From: Anaerolineaceae bacterium
Lineage (GTDB): Bacteria > Chloroflexota > Anaerolineae > Anaerolineales > E44-bin32
Direction of reading: 5' to 3'
Length of the DNA: 61,304 nt
NCBI GenBank assembly: GCA_020350285.1
Contig: CP070708.1
Span: forward strand, 1,344,960 to 1,406,263
The translations under genes were made by a program, and so were the position numbers. Below the pieces are notes generated by a model. The model saw only the letters and a program-made list of their open reading frames with translations. It did not search any database and had not been told where the DNA came from. Positions 1 through 7,889 of this stretch are shown here, in pieces (within the stretch, counting starts at the first letter, position 1; each line of letters opens with the position of its first letter).

Positions 1-776
1 CGTTGACCGGTATGCGCCCTGTCGGTGAGATCATGTTTATGGATTTCATAACGCTGGCCTCGGAGCAAGTGGTTAATCAGGCGGCCAAGATCCGCTTTAT
101 GTTCGGCGGCAAAGCCTCGGTGCCCTTTGTGTTGCGCACACCCGCCGGATCCGGCACCGGTGCTGCAGCACAGCACTCGCAGAGCCTGGAAAATTGGTTC
201 GTTCACATCCCGGGTTTGAAGGTGATCATGCCAAGCACCCCTTATGATGCGAAGGGACTGTTGATCGCCTCCATCCATGACGACAACCCAGTTATCTTCA
301 TTGAACACAAGTTGCTGTATCGGACCAAAGGACAAGTCCCCGAAGAGCCATATACGATCCCTCTGAGCAGTGCTGAGGTGAAGAGAGAGGGTCAGGATCT
401 GACGATCGTCGCTACTTCCGTGATGGTCGTTCGCGCGTTGGAGGCAGCCGTGCAATTGGCACAGGAGGGGATTGAGGTTGAGGTGGTTGACCCACGCACC
501 CTCAAACTGCTGGATGAGGAGACGATCATCCAGTCGGTGATGAAGACCGGGCGGGCGTTGATTGTGCACGAAGCATGTCAGACCGGTGGTTATGGAGCCG
601 AATTGGCGGCTGTTATCGCTGGAAGCGAGGCCTTCGATTATCTGGAAGCGCCCATCAGACGATTGGCGGGACGAGATATACCTATTCCCTATAATCGTTA
701 TCTGGAATATCATACGGTGCCGCAGGTAGAGAACATCGTTGATGCATCCCGCGAGTTGATCCGCAGGGGAGCTTAA
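1..776 (+). CDS. 2-oxoacid dehydrogenase E1 component, beta subunit (5' truncated)
   Basis: The reading frame is open from the window edge, so the N-terminus (about 70 residues of a family norm near 325) lies outside. The visible 257 residues cover the end of the thiamine-diphosphate-binding pyrimidine domain ([26 protein letters not shown]) and the C-terminal transketolase domain ([25 protein letters not shown]). It is the beta chain of pyruvate, branched-chain 2-oxoacid or acetoin dehydrogenase, which decarboxylates the 2-oxoacid and passes the acyl group to lipoyl-E2. The E2 gene begins one base after the stop codon, so they form one operon; an E1 alpha gene is expected just upstream. The substrate cannot be decided from this fragment. 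The TTG at position 3 is an internal leucine, not a start. Confidence 0.95.
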   Translation, partial: LTGMRPVGEIMFMDFITLASEQVVNQAAKIRFMFGGKASVPFVLRTPAGSGTGAAAQHSQSLENWFVHIPGLKVIMPSTPYDAKGLLIASIHDDNPVIFIEHKLLYRTKGQVPEEPYTIPLSSAEVKREGQDLTIVATSVMVVRALEAAVQLAQEGIEVEVVDPRTLKLLDEETIIQSVMKTGRALIVHEACQTGGYGAELAAVIAGSEAFDYLEAPIRRLAGRDIPIPYNRYLEYHTVPQVENIVDASRELIRRGA

Positions 777-777
777 A

Positions 778-2088
778 ATGGCAACCAAGGTCATCATGCC
801 CAAGCTTGAGATGGCTCAAGAGTCGGCCACCATCATCGAGTGGCTCAAGCGGGAGGGCGATCAGGTTGAAAAGGGCGAGCCTCTATTGGTGATCGAGACC
901 GACAAAGTCACGGTGGAACTCGAGTCACCGGGTTCGGGCCTTCTATCCAGTGTTCGTGGGGACCCAGGAGAGGAGATCCCCGTCACGAAAGTGATCGCTT
1001 ATCTTCTGGAACCGGGAGAGGAGCCACCCGAGGAGATTGTCGAGGAGGAGATCGAGAGGGTGTCGGAGGCTCCGCCCCCACCCATCTTGCCTTTACCCTC
1101 GGTGGAGGTGACGCCGGTTGCGAAACGGTTGGCCGCGTCGCATGGTATTGATCTTGGTACGGTAGTAGGCACGGGACCGAAGGGCCAAATCACCAAAGAG
1201 GACGTTGAGGCAGCGTTGGCCGCTCCTGTGGCAGTGACTCCACCGGGAAAGATACGCGCCACACCATCTGCCCGGCGTCTGGCTCGGGAGAAGGGCGTGG
1301 ATCTCGCGGCCGTAAAAGGAACCGGACCGCGCGGTCAGGTGACGGCAGAGGATGTGGAGGCCTATTCACCTGCACCAGGGATCGTAGGGCTTACGCCCTT
1401 GGAGACCGTTCCACTCAGAGGTATTCGGCGTACCATCGCTGAGCGGATGACGCACAGTTATCAAACCACGCCACATATCTTCGTCAGCCTGCGCGTTGAC
1501 ATGAGCAAACTGGAAGTGGAACGGGCGCGTCTCAACGAGGAGTCAGAAGCGAACGAGCAGCCTCGTATCTCAGTGACGGCCATCTTGGTAAAAGTGACGG
1601 CCGATGTGCTCAAGGACTACCCGTGGTTAAACAGCACCCTACAGGGCGAAGAGGTTGTCCTTATATCGGACCTGAATATTGGCGTAGCAGTGGCGCTTGA
1701 TGGCGGTCTCATCGCGCCCGTGGTGCACGATGCGGACAGAAAAGGCGTGGCCGAGATCGGCGCGGAAGTCCAGGATCTGGCTACTCGCGCTCGCAATAAT
1801 CAATTGACCCCATCCGATGTCGCACGGGGGACGTTTACCATCTCCAATTTGGGACCCTTCGGTATTGATCAATTCACGGCCATCATCAACCCGCCGAACG
1901 CGGCCATTCTGGCCGTGGGGGCCATCCGCCCCGAGGTCGTCGTGGACGAAGAGGGGGAGATCGTCGTGCGGCCGCTGGCATGGATGACGCTTGCTGCGGA
2001 TCATCGCATCGTGGACGGGGCGGTGGCGGCGCAGTTCCTCACCGCGCTCAAGGAAGCCTTGGAAGACCCCGCTCAGTTCCTAGGGTAA
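778..2088 (+). CDS. dihydrolipoamide acyltransferase (E2) with two E3-binding domains
   Basis: Core acyltransferase of a 2-oxoacid dehydrogenase complex. Residues 1-80 are a biotinyl/lipoyl domain with the lipoyl-lysine motif ETDKVTVE (Lys43). A Pro/Glu-rich linker follows, then two consecutive peripheral-subunit-binding domains, about 111-146 (VTPVAKRLAASHGIDL, GTGPKGQITKEDVE) and 161-196 (ATPSARRLAREKGVDL, GTGPRGQVTAEDVE). Residues about 205-436 are the catalytic domain, ending with the DHRIVDG active-site motif. Most bacterial E2 proteins have one binding domain, so the tandem pair is slightly unusual. Lipoyl synthase is encoded about 15 kb downstream and could supply the cofactor. Start is the ATG one base after the E1 beta stop. 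Confidence 0.95.
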   Translation: MATKVIMPKLEMAQESATIIEWLKREGDQVEKGEPLLVIETDKVTVELESPGSGLLSSVRGDPGEEIPVTKVIAYLLEPGEEPPEEIVEEEIERVSEAPPPPILPLPSVEVTPVAKRLAASHGIDLGTVVGTGPKGQITKEDVEAALAAPVAVTPPGKIRATPSARRLAREKGVDLAAVKGTGPRGQVTAEDVEAYSPAPGIVGLTPLETVPLRGIRRTIAERMTHSYQTTPHIFVSLRVDMSKLEVERARLNEESEANEQPRISVTAILVKVTADVLKDYPWLNSTLQGEEVVLISDLNIGVAVALDGGLIAPVVHDADRKGVAEIGAEVQDLATRARNNQLTPSDVARGTFTISNLGPFGIDQFTAIINPPNAAILAVGAIRPEVVVDEEGEIVVRPLAWMTLAADHRIVDGAVAAQFLTALKEALEDPAQFLG

Positions 2089-2280
2089 AAGCCTCTTGAG
2101 TAATGTTGTCAGCCCAGATCGTGGTTGAAACATCTTTGCAACTTCTTCTACTCCTTAGATAAGATCTCGCATCATATCGTGTTTCAAAATTTCTGTGTCA
2201 TGATGATGGTTTCCTTAAAGGGAAGTCATCCTGAGCATACAGAAGGATGTTTGGCTTTGATAAGCGCCCTTATAAAAGAC

Positions 2281-2308
2281 GTAGAGGCAATTCACGAATT
2301 GTCCCTAC
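2281..2308. repeat. palindrome, GTAGGGGC family (degenerate copy)
   Basis: Arms GTAGAGGCAATTC and GAATTGTCCCTAC, imperfectly complementary. Related copies lie at 17795-17822 (perfect) and 55075-55146 (with a longer insert). Confidence 0.7.
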
Positions 2309-2372
2309 AAATTGACACCCCATGGTGAACCTCTGACAATTCTTCTGCGGGCCTCGGATCGTCTCTACCTGC

Positions 2373-2470
2373 TGTCATTCTGAGCGAGCAACGCGAGTGA
2401 AGAATACCTATGATGATGCTATTGAATTCATTACATCATAGGGATTCTTCATCGCTGGCTCAGAATGACA
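2373..2470. repeat. 98-bp inverted-repeat element, TGTCATTC family, copy 1
   Basis: Termini TGTCATTCTGAG and CTCAGAATGACA are inverted complements. Inside, a second nested inverted pair surrounds an AT-rich centre (GAAGAATACCTATGATG ... ATCATAGGGATTCTTC). The architecture matches the copies at 17833-17941 and 18693-18816. There is no coding capacity, so it is MITE-like or a large REP-like element. Confidence 0.8.
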
Positions 2471-2539
2471 TTGGAAGGGTGCTTTCCAAAATGATGAAAA
2501 TCTCGTTTCGGGATAAACTTATGCCTCGGAGGGATATCC

Positions 2540-3601
2540 ATGGCGAAGGTCCTGGTTCTGGGCGCGGGCATGATGGGAACGGCGTTGACCATTCCCCTGA
2601 CAGACAACGAGCACGATGTCCATCTCGTGGGGACCCATTTAGATGGTCATATCATTGAGGAGATCCATGAGTCCCGCACCCACCCGAAGTTGCGAAGCGC
2701 CGTGCCTGCGAGCGTGAAACCCTACCCCATCGCTGGTTTGGAAGAAGCCATGCAAGGTGTTGGCCTCATCGTCCTGGGTGTGAATTCCTTGGGTATCGAA
2801 TGGGCAGCGGAGGTGTTGGGACCGCTGTTCTCTGGGGATGTTCCGATCGTCGCGCTCACAAAGGGCTTGGTCGGCGATGGACAGAAGCTCTACCTCTTAC
2901 CTCATGTTCTGCGTAATGGCCTGCCATCGAGCTATCGAGAGGAAGTTCGATTGGCCGCGGTGGGCGGACCTTCGATCGCTGGTGAGTTGGCCGCTCGGCG
3001 CCCAACAGGGATCGTGGTCACCGGTTCGGATCAAACTTTTCTGGACGAGGTCGCAGGCATCCTGCGAACGCCTTATTATCACATCTGGACCAGCAAGGAT
3101 GTGATCGGGGTTGAGGTTTCCGTTGCACTGAAGAACGTCTACGCGCTCGCGGTTGGTATGGTCCAGGGATTGATGGAGAAGGAGGGTATCACCGAGGAGG
3201 GTGACGTCATGCACAACATGGCGGCCGCCATCTTCGCTCAAGGTTTATGTGAGATTGCCTATCTTGTGGATTTCATGGGGGGAGAAGTTGAGAACGTCTA
3301 TGGGCTGCCCGGCGCAGGCGATCTGTACGTCACATGTGTGGGTGGGCGGAACATGCGTGTGGGACGTATGTTGGGATCAGGGATGCGTTACGCGGAAGTC
3401 AAAGCGCGATACCTGGCTGACGATACCGTCGAAGGCGCCGAATTGGCTTTCGCCATCGGCGATACGATCGACGCGCTGATCGAACGCGGTGACCTCGACG
3501 GTGCTGCGCTTCCCCTTCTGAAGACGGTGATCGACATCGTGTGCCGTGATGCGGCGGTAGTTTTTCCCTGGGACAGTTTTTTCCCGAGCTTACACAGCTA
3601 G
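2540..3601 (+). CDS. GpsA-like NAD(P)-dependent glycerol-3-phosphate dehydrogenase
   Basis: 353 residues. It starts with a Rossmann dinucleotide-binding motif (LVLGAGMMGTAL) and carries the family motif VALKNVYALAVG, with the lysine in the catalytic position, and the GpsA-like GLPGAGDLYVTC followed by GGRNMRVGRMLGSG. GpsA reduces dihydroxyacetone phosphate to sn-glycerol 3-phosphate for phospholipid synthesis. The segment that in canonical GpsA reads N-A-L-x-T-R-G is replaced by MHNMAAAIFAQGLCE, so it belongs to a divergent GpsA-like group and the substrate is less certain than the fold. A good ribosome-binding site (CGGAGGG) sits 7 bases before the ATG. It stands alone after a repeat-rich gap. 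Confidence 0.8.
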   Translation: MAKVLVLGAGMMGTALTIPLTDNEHDVHLVGTHLDGHIIEEIHESRTHPKLRSAVPASVKPYPIAGLEEAMQGVGLIVLGVNSLGIEWAAEVLGPLFSGDVPIVALTKGLVGDGQKLYLLPHVLRNGLPSSYREEVRLAAVGGPSIAGELAARRPTGIVVTGSDQTFLDEVAGILRTPYYHIWTSKDVIGVEVSVALKNVYALAVGMVQGLMEKEGITEEGDVMHNMAAAIFAQGLCEIAYLVDFMGGEVENVYGLPGAGDLYVTCVGGRNMRVGRMLGSGMRYAEVKARYLADDTVEGAELAFAIGDTIDALIERGDLDGAALPLLKTVIDIVCRDAAVVFPWDSFFPSLHS

Positions 3602-3689
3602 ATTCGCTACCTCATAGCGGTGAACCCCTTTCCCATTCTCCGGCGAGAGGAAGCCGACCATGATGCGTTGTTATCAAGGTAAAAAGAAG

Positions 3690-3718
3690 TTGACTTAATG
3701 TAAAAAATATTGTACTAT
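3690..3718 (+). promoter_or_regulatory. sigma-70-type promoter of the XRE regulator
   Basis: -35 TTGACT (3690-3695), 17-bp spacer, -10 TACTAT (3713-3718). The region is much more AT-rich than its surroundings. It drives the small regulator starting at 3832. Confidence 0.65.
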
Positions 3719-3731
3719 TAGTAAAACTAAT
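3717..3731. promoter_or_regulatory. operator-like palindrome over the start of transcription
   Basis: ATTAGT-AAA-ACTAAT is a perfect 6+6 inverted repeat overlapping the end of the -10 box and the expected transcription start. Its position suits autorepression by the XRE protein encoded next. Confidence 0.5.
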
Positions 3732-3831
3732 TATACATAGAGTGGCTGATGATTTACATGGCGTTGGTAGGACAGATGCGAAGAGATTTATCGAAAACAG
3801 TTGTAGTGCATCAAGGAAGGGGAGGAGGTCT

Positions 3832-4062
3832 GTGACTGAGACGAGGCTGAAGAATCGGATCAGAAGATTGCGTTTCGAGACCGGTGAAATGACGCAAGAG
3901 GAACTGGCGAGTCGCGCAGGCTGCACAAGACAGACCATCAATGCCATTGAAGCCTCGAAATATGGACCATCGCTTGAGCTTGCATTTAAGATCGCCTCAG
4001 TATTCGGCGTCGGGATTGGAGAGGTTTTCCAGTATGAGGACTCAAAAACGGAGAAACCTTAG
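3832..4062 (+). CDS. small XRE-family helix-turn-helix regulator
   Basis: 76 residues starting at a GTG preceded by a strong GGAGGAGG ribosome-binding site; an upstream in-frame ATG at 3742 lacks one and gives an unconserved extension. The protein is nearly all HTH: LKNRIRRLRFETGEMTQEELASRAGCTRQTIN with the recognition helix TRQTINAIE, then SLELAFKIASVFGVGIGEVFQYE. This is the family of about 67-75-residue regulators (YgzD-like) commonly encoded next to a small membrane protein, as here (4120). It probably represses its own promoter. Confidence 0.9.
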   Translation: MTETRLKNRIRRLRFETGEMTQEELASRAGCTRQTINAIEASKYGPSLELAFKIASVFGVGIGEVFQYEDSKTEKP

Positions 4063-4119
4063 AGCGGTAATCCAAGAGAGTATCTTGATGCGCGCTTGTT
4101 CAACATGGAGGTCGGTGAG

Positions 4120-4581
4120 ATGAACAAAATCAAAGTCGGGCGACTACTCGTTGCTGGTTTGGTCACATTGATTGTATTTATCATGGTGGAGTACATCTTG
4201 GAGTTCATCATATTTGATGCACTCATTGGTTTGAGGAATTGGATCAATCAAATCTATACTCCATCCAGCTGGAGGATATCGGACCACGTGCTGAACATCC
4301 TCGTTGCGCTCGTGAACAGCATCATCTTGATGTGGATGTATGCTGCATTGCGACCGATGTTCGGTGTGGGCCCCAAGACCGCATTAATCACCAGTGGATT
4401 CGCATATGCGTTCATCTTTTCCTTTATGATTAATTTCGCGAACATGCGTTTCTATCCTATACGACCCGCTTTGATCGAAATGTTTTTCCAGCTCATTGAG
4501 ATTCCGATTGCGATCCTTGCGGGGGCCTACTACTATGAAGGGGGATGGGAGGAGGTAGATCAGCCAGTAACCAGTAGTTAA
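4120..4581 (+). CDS. membrane protein downstream of the XRE regulator
   Basis: 153 residues with about four hydrophobic segments (VAGLVTLIVFIMVEYILEF, HVLNILVALVNSIILMWMY, ITSGFAYAFIFSFMI, QLIEIPIAILAGAYYY). I do not recognise a named family. The ATG at 4120 follows GGAG at 4107-4110; an in-frame ATG at 4096 is less well placed. Small XRE regulator plus multi-pass membrane protein is a common bacterial pair in which the regulator controls the membrane partner. The 57-base gap suggests co-transcription. Function unknown. Confidence 0.7.
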   Translation: MNKIKVGRLLVAGLVTLIVFIMVEYILEFIIFDALIGLRNWINQIYTPSSWRISDHVLNILVALVNSIILMWMYAALRPMFGVGPKTALITSGFAYAFIFSFMINFANMRFYPIRPALIEMFFQLIEIPIAILAGAYYYEGGWEEVDQPVTSS

Positions 4582-4598
4582 TCGCGAAGAGATCGGCT

Positions 4599-5087
4599 TT
4601 ACCCACCGAAGAGAAGCTGACCTACCAGCCCCACCAGCGGTGGAATCACGACCCCCAAGCCGAGGCGCATGAGGGTGAAGCGCCAACCCAGGAAGGGTAA
4701 CTCGAAGGAAACCGTCAGTAGGGCGAGGGCGGCCCAAGAGGTGATGATGGCCAGTGTCGGTCCGAGACCGGCGCCGGCTTGATAAAGGGTGGCGATGAGG
4801 GGGAAGACCACATAAGGTCCACCCGGCAACAACATTCCAGCAGCTGTACCGATCAGAAGTCCGCGCCAACCAGAGCCCGGTCCGATCCAATCCCGAACCA
4901 GGTCCTGCGGTCCGAGGACGTTCACATACCCCACGATGACAAAGGCAACCACCAGCAACATCAGTGTCCGTTTCAGGGTGGACCAACCCTGGGTAATCCC
5001 CTTTCGGTGACTCCCATCACCGCGCGACCAGGCATAGATCAGCAATCCAAGGGCTAACACGATTAAAATCAGCGTTGCTTGGTTCAT
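4599..5087 (-). CDS. half-size permease, ArsP/DUF318-like (second of pair)
   Basis: About 162 residues, 4-5 membrane segments. The signature GPGSGWRG with PGGPYVVFPLIATL resembles the conserved core of ArsP/DUF318 (PF03773) permeases, which are about 300 residues with two related halves; this protein is one half. It starts at 5087, overlapping the stop of the upstream partner by 4 bases (TCAT), so the two are translationally coupled. An in-frame extension to 5384 lies entirely inside the partner gene and is rejected. Likely a subunit of a heteromeric permease; the substrate (arsenical, metal or other) is unknown. Confidence 0.7.
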   Translation of the reverse strand: MNQATLILIVLALGLLIYAWSRGDGSHRKGITQGWSTLKRTLMLLVVAFVIVGYVNVLGPQDLVRDWIGPGSGWRGLLIGTAAGMLLPGGPYVVFPLIATLYQAGAGLGPTLAIITSWAALALLTVSFELPFLGWRFTLMRLGLGVVIPPLVGLVGQLLFGG

Positions 5088-5620
5088 CCGGCGGCCTCCC
5101 GGATGCGATTGATATATCTTCCGAACAAAGTCTCTGCCATCATCCCAAGTAAGGGAGGAATCACCAGGGTAAGGCCGTAACGTACGAGTGTAAGATGCGA
5201 ACCGAGCAGAGCGAACTCGAAGGGTAGTCGAGTGACGGACCACAGATTTTTCGCGATGACGAAGGCCATCAGCGCCCCAATGCCGGCACCGGAATGGAGC
5301 AGAGCGCCGGCGAGCGGATAATAAACATATGGACCGCCCGGGATCAGGGCGCCAGCAAGGCAGGCCAGCAGGATTCCACGCCAACCCGATCGTGAGCCCA
5401 ACCAGCGCTCGATCACCTCGCGCGAGACCAAGACCTGAACCAATCCAGCCAAGAGGAAGGCCGCCAGGAGAAGAGGGGTGACGCTGAGGAGAGTCCGTCC
5501 GCCGTTGACCAACCCCTCCAGGGTTTTCTCCGCGCCGCCCTGTACCCAGGCTATGACAGCCAATACAAGCGCAACCCCGATGAGAAATAATGTTGTGCGG
5601 TCAGGTATCCATTTACGCAT
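5084..5620 (-). CDS. half-size permease, ArsP/DUF318-like (first of pair)
   Basis: About 178 residues, starting at ATG 5620 (MRKWIPDRTT). An upstream in-frame start at 5728 would translate a REP-like repeat and is not believed. The core LGSRSGWRGILLACLAGAL followed by IPGGPYVYYPLAGAL parallels the downstream gene, so the two are paralogues that arose by duplication or gene splitting. Together they have the size of one full ArsP-like permease. Coupled to 4599-5087 by a 4-base overlap. Confidence 0.7.
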   Translation of the reverse strand: MRKWIPDRTTLFLIGVALVLAVIAWVQGGAEKTLEGLVNGGRTLLSVTPLLLAAFLLAGLVQVLVSREVIERWLGSRSGWRGILLACLAGALIPGGPYVYYPLAGALLHSGAGIGALMAFVIAKNLWSVTRLPFEFALLGSHLTLVRYGLTLVIPPLLGMMAETLFGRYINRIREAAG

Positions 5621-5703
5621 GTCGGATGCTCGAGGCGGGTTTCTTTGTTTAGCCCAGGAGGTTGATCTGGGAAGTATAACGCAACCAAAGCGAGATACAA
5701 CCA

Positions 5704-5737
5704 ACCTGCCCGCGAGCTGAAAGCTCACGGGGAGATG
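5704..5737. repeat. degenerate REP-like palindrome
   Basis: CCTGCCCGCGAGCT paired with AGCTCACGGGGAG is a decayed copy of the palindrome flanking the RAYT gene (6941-7010, 7625-7700). It lies between two minus-strand genes. Confidence 0.65.
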
Positions 5738-5739
5738 GA

Positions 5740-6894
5740 TTATGAGTTCTTGGGAAGCAGTTTGCTCAAGGCGTGCAACAACGCGCCCGCATCACCTTCA
5801 TCGTTGTAAGCCTGAAAGGACACTCGAATCAGGGGTTGATCGTTCCAGCGATACACCGCGACCTCAACCCTGTGCTCGTCATGGAGTTGCCTCTGAAAAG
5901 CCTCACAATCGAGCTCCGGTAAGCGGGCGGCGAACATCTGGATGAACCAGTCCTGTGTGTCAGGACACAATGGATCGAAGCCTGTCATGGAGTTGATACG
6001 CTCCCTGGTCTTGCTGGCTAGTTCGTTGCAACCTTGGCGAATGGTGTTCCATCTTCGGTCTTGCTGAAACCGGATGGCGGCTGGCACGGAGAGGAACGCG
6101 GCGATGTCACGTGTGCCTTGCCATTCGTGGTGGTCGATGAAGCGCGAATCGCTGGGATTTTCTGCCTCCCAACCCCAACTTATCACGAGAGGGCGGAGTC
6201 GTTCCTGCACTTCACGCCGGGCGTACAGGAAGGCGGCTCCCTTGGGTGCACAGAGCCATTTGTGACAGGCTCCGGTGTATAGATCGGCTCCCAGTCTCGT
6301 TAGATCCAAAGGAACCTGACCCGGAGCGTGGGCACCATCAACAATGGATAACAAGCCCAGTTGGCGAGCGCGATGGCAAATCGCCTCGACCGGGAAGCAG
6401 AGCGCGGTCGGGCTGGTGATATGGCTGATGAAGACGAGGCGTGTGCGCGGCGAGATGCCCGAAAAGAATGTTTCCATGAAGTCCTCGGGGGTGGTCACCG
6501 GGAGCGGAATGGGTTGTCGGACGTAGCGGGCGCCGATCTGTTGACAAATGAAACGCCAGGTGCGGTCCATGGCGCCATATTCATGATCGGTGGTTAGGAT
6601 CTCATCACCAGGTTCGAGCTCCAGACTGCGGGCGACCATGTTGATCGCTGTGGTCGGATTGGTGAAGTAGACCACCTCATCTTCAGAGCAATGTAGAAAG
6701 TCCGCCAACGCTGTCCGTGCTTCTGCCATCAGCTCGCGAGCTCGTCTGGCCAGGAACTTTACCGGCTGTCGCTCCAGCTCACGCTGCCACTCCTGATACG
6801 TCTCAAACACTGGACGGGGACAGGCGCCAAAAGATCCGTGATTGAGGAAGGTCACCTCTGGATCAAGCATGAATTCAGATTTGAGATTGTCCAT
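5740..6894 (-). CDS. class V aminotransferase, isopenicillin-N epimerase-like
   Basis: About 384 residues from ATG 6894 (MDNLKSEFMLDP); an in-frame ATG at 6966 would put translated REP sequence at the N-terminus. Pyridoxal-phosphate fold type I features are visible: LNHGSFGACP near the N-terminus, TNPTTAINMV, the cofactor-contacting aspartate in VDGAHAPGQ, and the Schiff-base lysine in TGACHKWLCAPKG. The pattern fits the isopenicillin-N epimerase/cysteine-desulfurase-like branch, in which several members are cysteine lyases, desulfurases or epimerases. Substrate unknown. No obvious operon partner; PdxS/PdxT elsewhere in the window would supply the cofactor. Confidence 0.88.
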   Translation of the reverse strand: MDNLKSEFMLDPEVTFLNHGSFGACPRPVFETYQEWQRELERQPVKFLARRARELMAEARTALADFLHCSEDEVVYFTNPTTAINMVARSLELEPGDEILTTDHEYGAMDRTWRFICQQIGARYVRQPIPLPVTTPEDFMETFFSGISPRTRLVFISHITSPTALCFPVEAICHRARQLGLLSIVDGAHAPGQVPLDLTRLGADLYTGACHKWLCAPKGAAFLYARREVQERLRPLVISWGWEAENPSDSRFIDHHEWQGTRDIAAFLSVPAAIRFQQDRRWNTIRQGCNELASKTRERINSMTGFDPLCPDTQDWFIQMFAARLPELDCEAFQRQLHDEHRVEVAVYRWNDQPLIRVSFQAYNDEGDAGALLHALSKLLPKNS

Positions 6895-6940
6895 ATCGCT
6901 GAAGGTATAAACGACGCGCTGGTCAAGTATATCAATATAT

Positions 6941-7010
6941 CCCCTTAACCTCCCCGCGAGCTTCAAGCTCGCGGAGAGGTTAACTTGCCCAGATTCTCAT
7001 GTGCTGTGGG
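6941..7010. repeat. REP-like element on the 3' side of the RAYT gene
   Basis: Nineteen-base arms (TTAACCTCCCCGCGAGCTT and AAGCTCGCGGAGAGGTTAA, one mismatch) around a single-base loop, followed by CTTGCCCAG and a less conserved tail ending near CTGTGGG. The same unit in the same orientation lies about 684 bp away at 7625. Confidence 0.85.
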
Positions 7011-7037
7011 TGCACGGGAGGCTGATAGGGTTGAATA

Positions 7038-7616
7038 TCAATCTAGAAGGAATTTCTCAAACTCTTTAACTACAGGTGTTTTATGTTGCTGATCTTCAAC
7101 GAAGTGTCTGTATAAGTCACCCGTTTCAAAATGTTGAGGCACCAGAGTTATATCCTTGGGATTGCCATCACGGAGGCCGATGACATCTAAATAATTTGAG
7201 AAAGGCCAGTCTTGAGCGGTGTTTGTAAGCTTTGCCATAACAGGATTGAGGTGAATGTACCGAGCAAGATGGATAAGATATTCCTCACGGTCAACTAGAA
7301 CAGCACGAAATCTGCCCTGGAAGAGTGGCCCCTGCCTTGCCAATTGCTTATTGACTGCCTGTGTATAAGATCCGAAAACGCTATTCATGAATTGGCTAAT
7401 TTTATTATCCTTCTCAGGTTTGAGTAAGAAATGGAAATGGTTCGGTAGCAGGCAATAGGCTATAAAAGTGACCAGATAACGCTTGCTATTCTTCTCGATT
7501 AATCGCATGCAGTAGATGTAGTTCTCATGTGAGAAGAAGATCTTTCCTTTGTTGATACCTCGGTTATAAATGTGGTAAAACTGACCAGCTTGGAAAGGGA
7601 TTCTTCTGCGAGGCAT
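7038..7616 (-). CDS. REP-associated tyrosine transposase (RAYT, Y1/HUH family)
   Basis: 192 residues, Y1_Tnp (TnpA_REP) family. The HUH metal-binding motif is LPNHFHFLLKP (His60, His62) and the probable catalytic tyrosine is Tyr84 in FGSYTQAVNK; GRFRAVLVDREEYLIHLARYIHLNP is the typical C-terminal RAYT signature. These single-strand DNA nucleases recognise REP hairpins. The gene is bracketed by two nearly identical REP palindromes, so gene plus flanks form a classic REPtron. GC is lower than in its neighbours, in keeping with mobility. It appears intact. Confidence 0.92.
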   Translation of the reverse strand: MPRRRIPFQAGQFYHIYNRGINKGKIFFSHENYIYCMRLIEKNSKRYLVTFIAYCLLPNHFHFLLKPEKDNKISQFMNSVFGSYTQAVNKQLARQGPLFQGRFRAVLVDREEYLIHLARYIHLNPVMAKLTNTAQDWPFSNYLDVIGLRDGNPKDITLVPQHFETGDLYRHFVEDQQHKTPVVKEFEKFLLD

Positions 7617-7624
7617 TGTCTATC

Positions 7625-7700
7625 CCCCTTAACCTCCCCGCGAGCTTTAAGCTCGCGGGGAGGTTAACTTGCCCAGCTTCTCGTCTACTGTGGGCTTGTG
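7625..7700. repeat. REP-like element on the 5' side of the RAYT gene
   Basis: Perfect 39-bp palindrome at 7629-7667: two 19-base arms (TTAACCTCCCCGCGAGCTT and its complement) with a one-base loop, then CTTGCCCAG as in the other flank. It begins 12 bp from the transposase start codon. Confidence 0.88.
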
Positions 7701-7874
7701 AGATGGTGAGATGTGATGTCCTATGCTGTCTCCCCCTGCAAGTTGCATTGTACAAGACTTCAGTTCATCATGAAAGATCCTGTCATACTAAAAGCCTTCA
7801 GAGGGGGAAAATAGCCTCTCACACGAAAAGAGGAAAGAAGCAAGCAGCGAACCCCTAACTATCCGCGCAAGAAG

Positions 7875-7880
7875 TATAAT
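7875..7880 (+). promoter_or_regulatory. -10 box close to the helicase start codon
   Basis: Consensus TATAAT ends 9 bases before the ATG at 7890. Transcription would begin at or just before the start codon, giving a leaderless or near-leaderless message. No convincing -35 box is visible. Confidence 0.45.
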
Positions 7881-7889
7881 CTCCTTGCG

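Larger units (their letters stand above)
2089..2539. other. 451-bp intergenic region filled by dispersed repeats
   Basis: No convincing gene here; the two short open frames lack a family signature and run through repeats. It holds a 28-bp palindrome (2281-2308) and a 98-bp inverted-repeat element (2373-2470), both of families seen elsewhere in the window. A ribosome-binding site CGGAGGGATATCC precedes the next gene at 2540. Confidence 0.7.

Noticed and set aside
2125..2328. 67-residue open frame after the E2 gene
   Set aside because: It runs through a palindromic repeat and has no ribosome-binding site or known motif.
3612..3947. 111-residue minus-strand open frame
   Set aside because: It lies over the XRE promoter and gene, has no ribosome-binding site and no family features.
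5085..5384. Extended N-terminus of the second half-permease
   Set aside because: It would lie wholly inside the upstream partner gene; ATG 5087 with a 4-base overlap is the normal arrangement.
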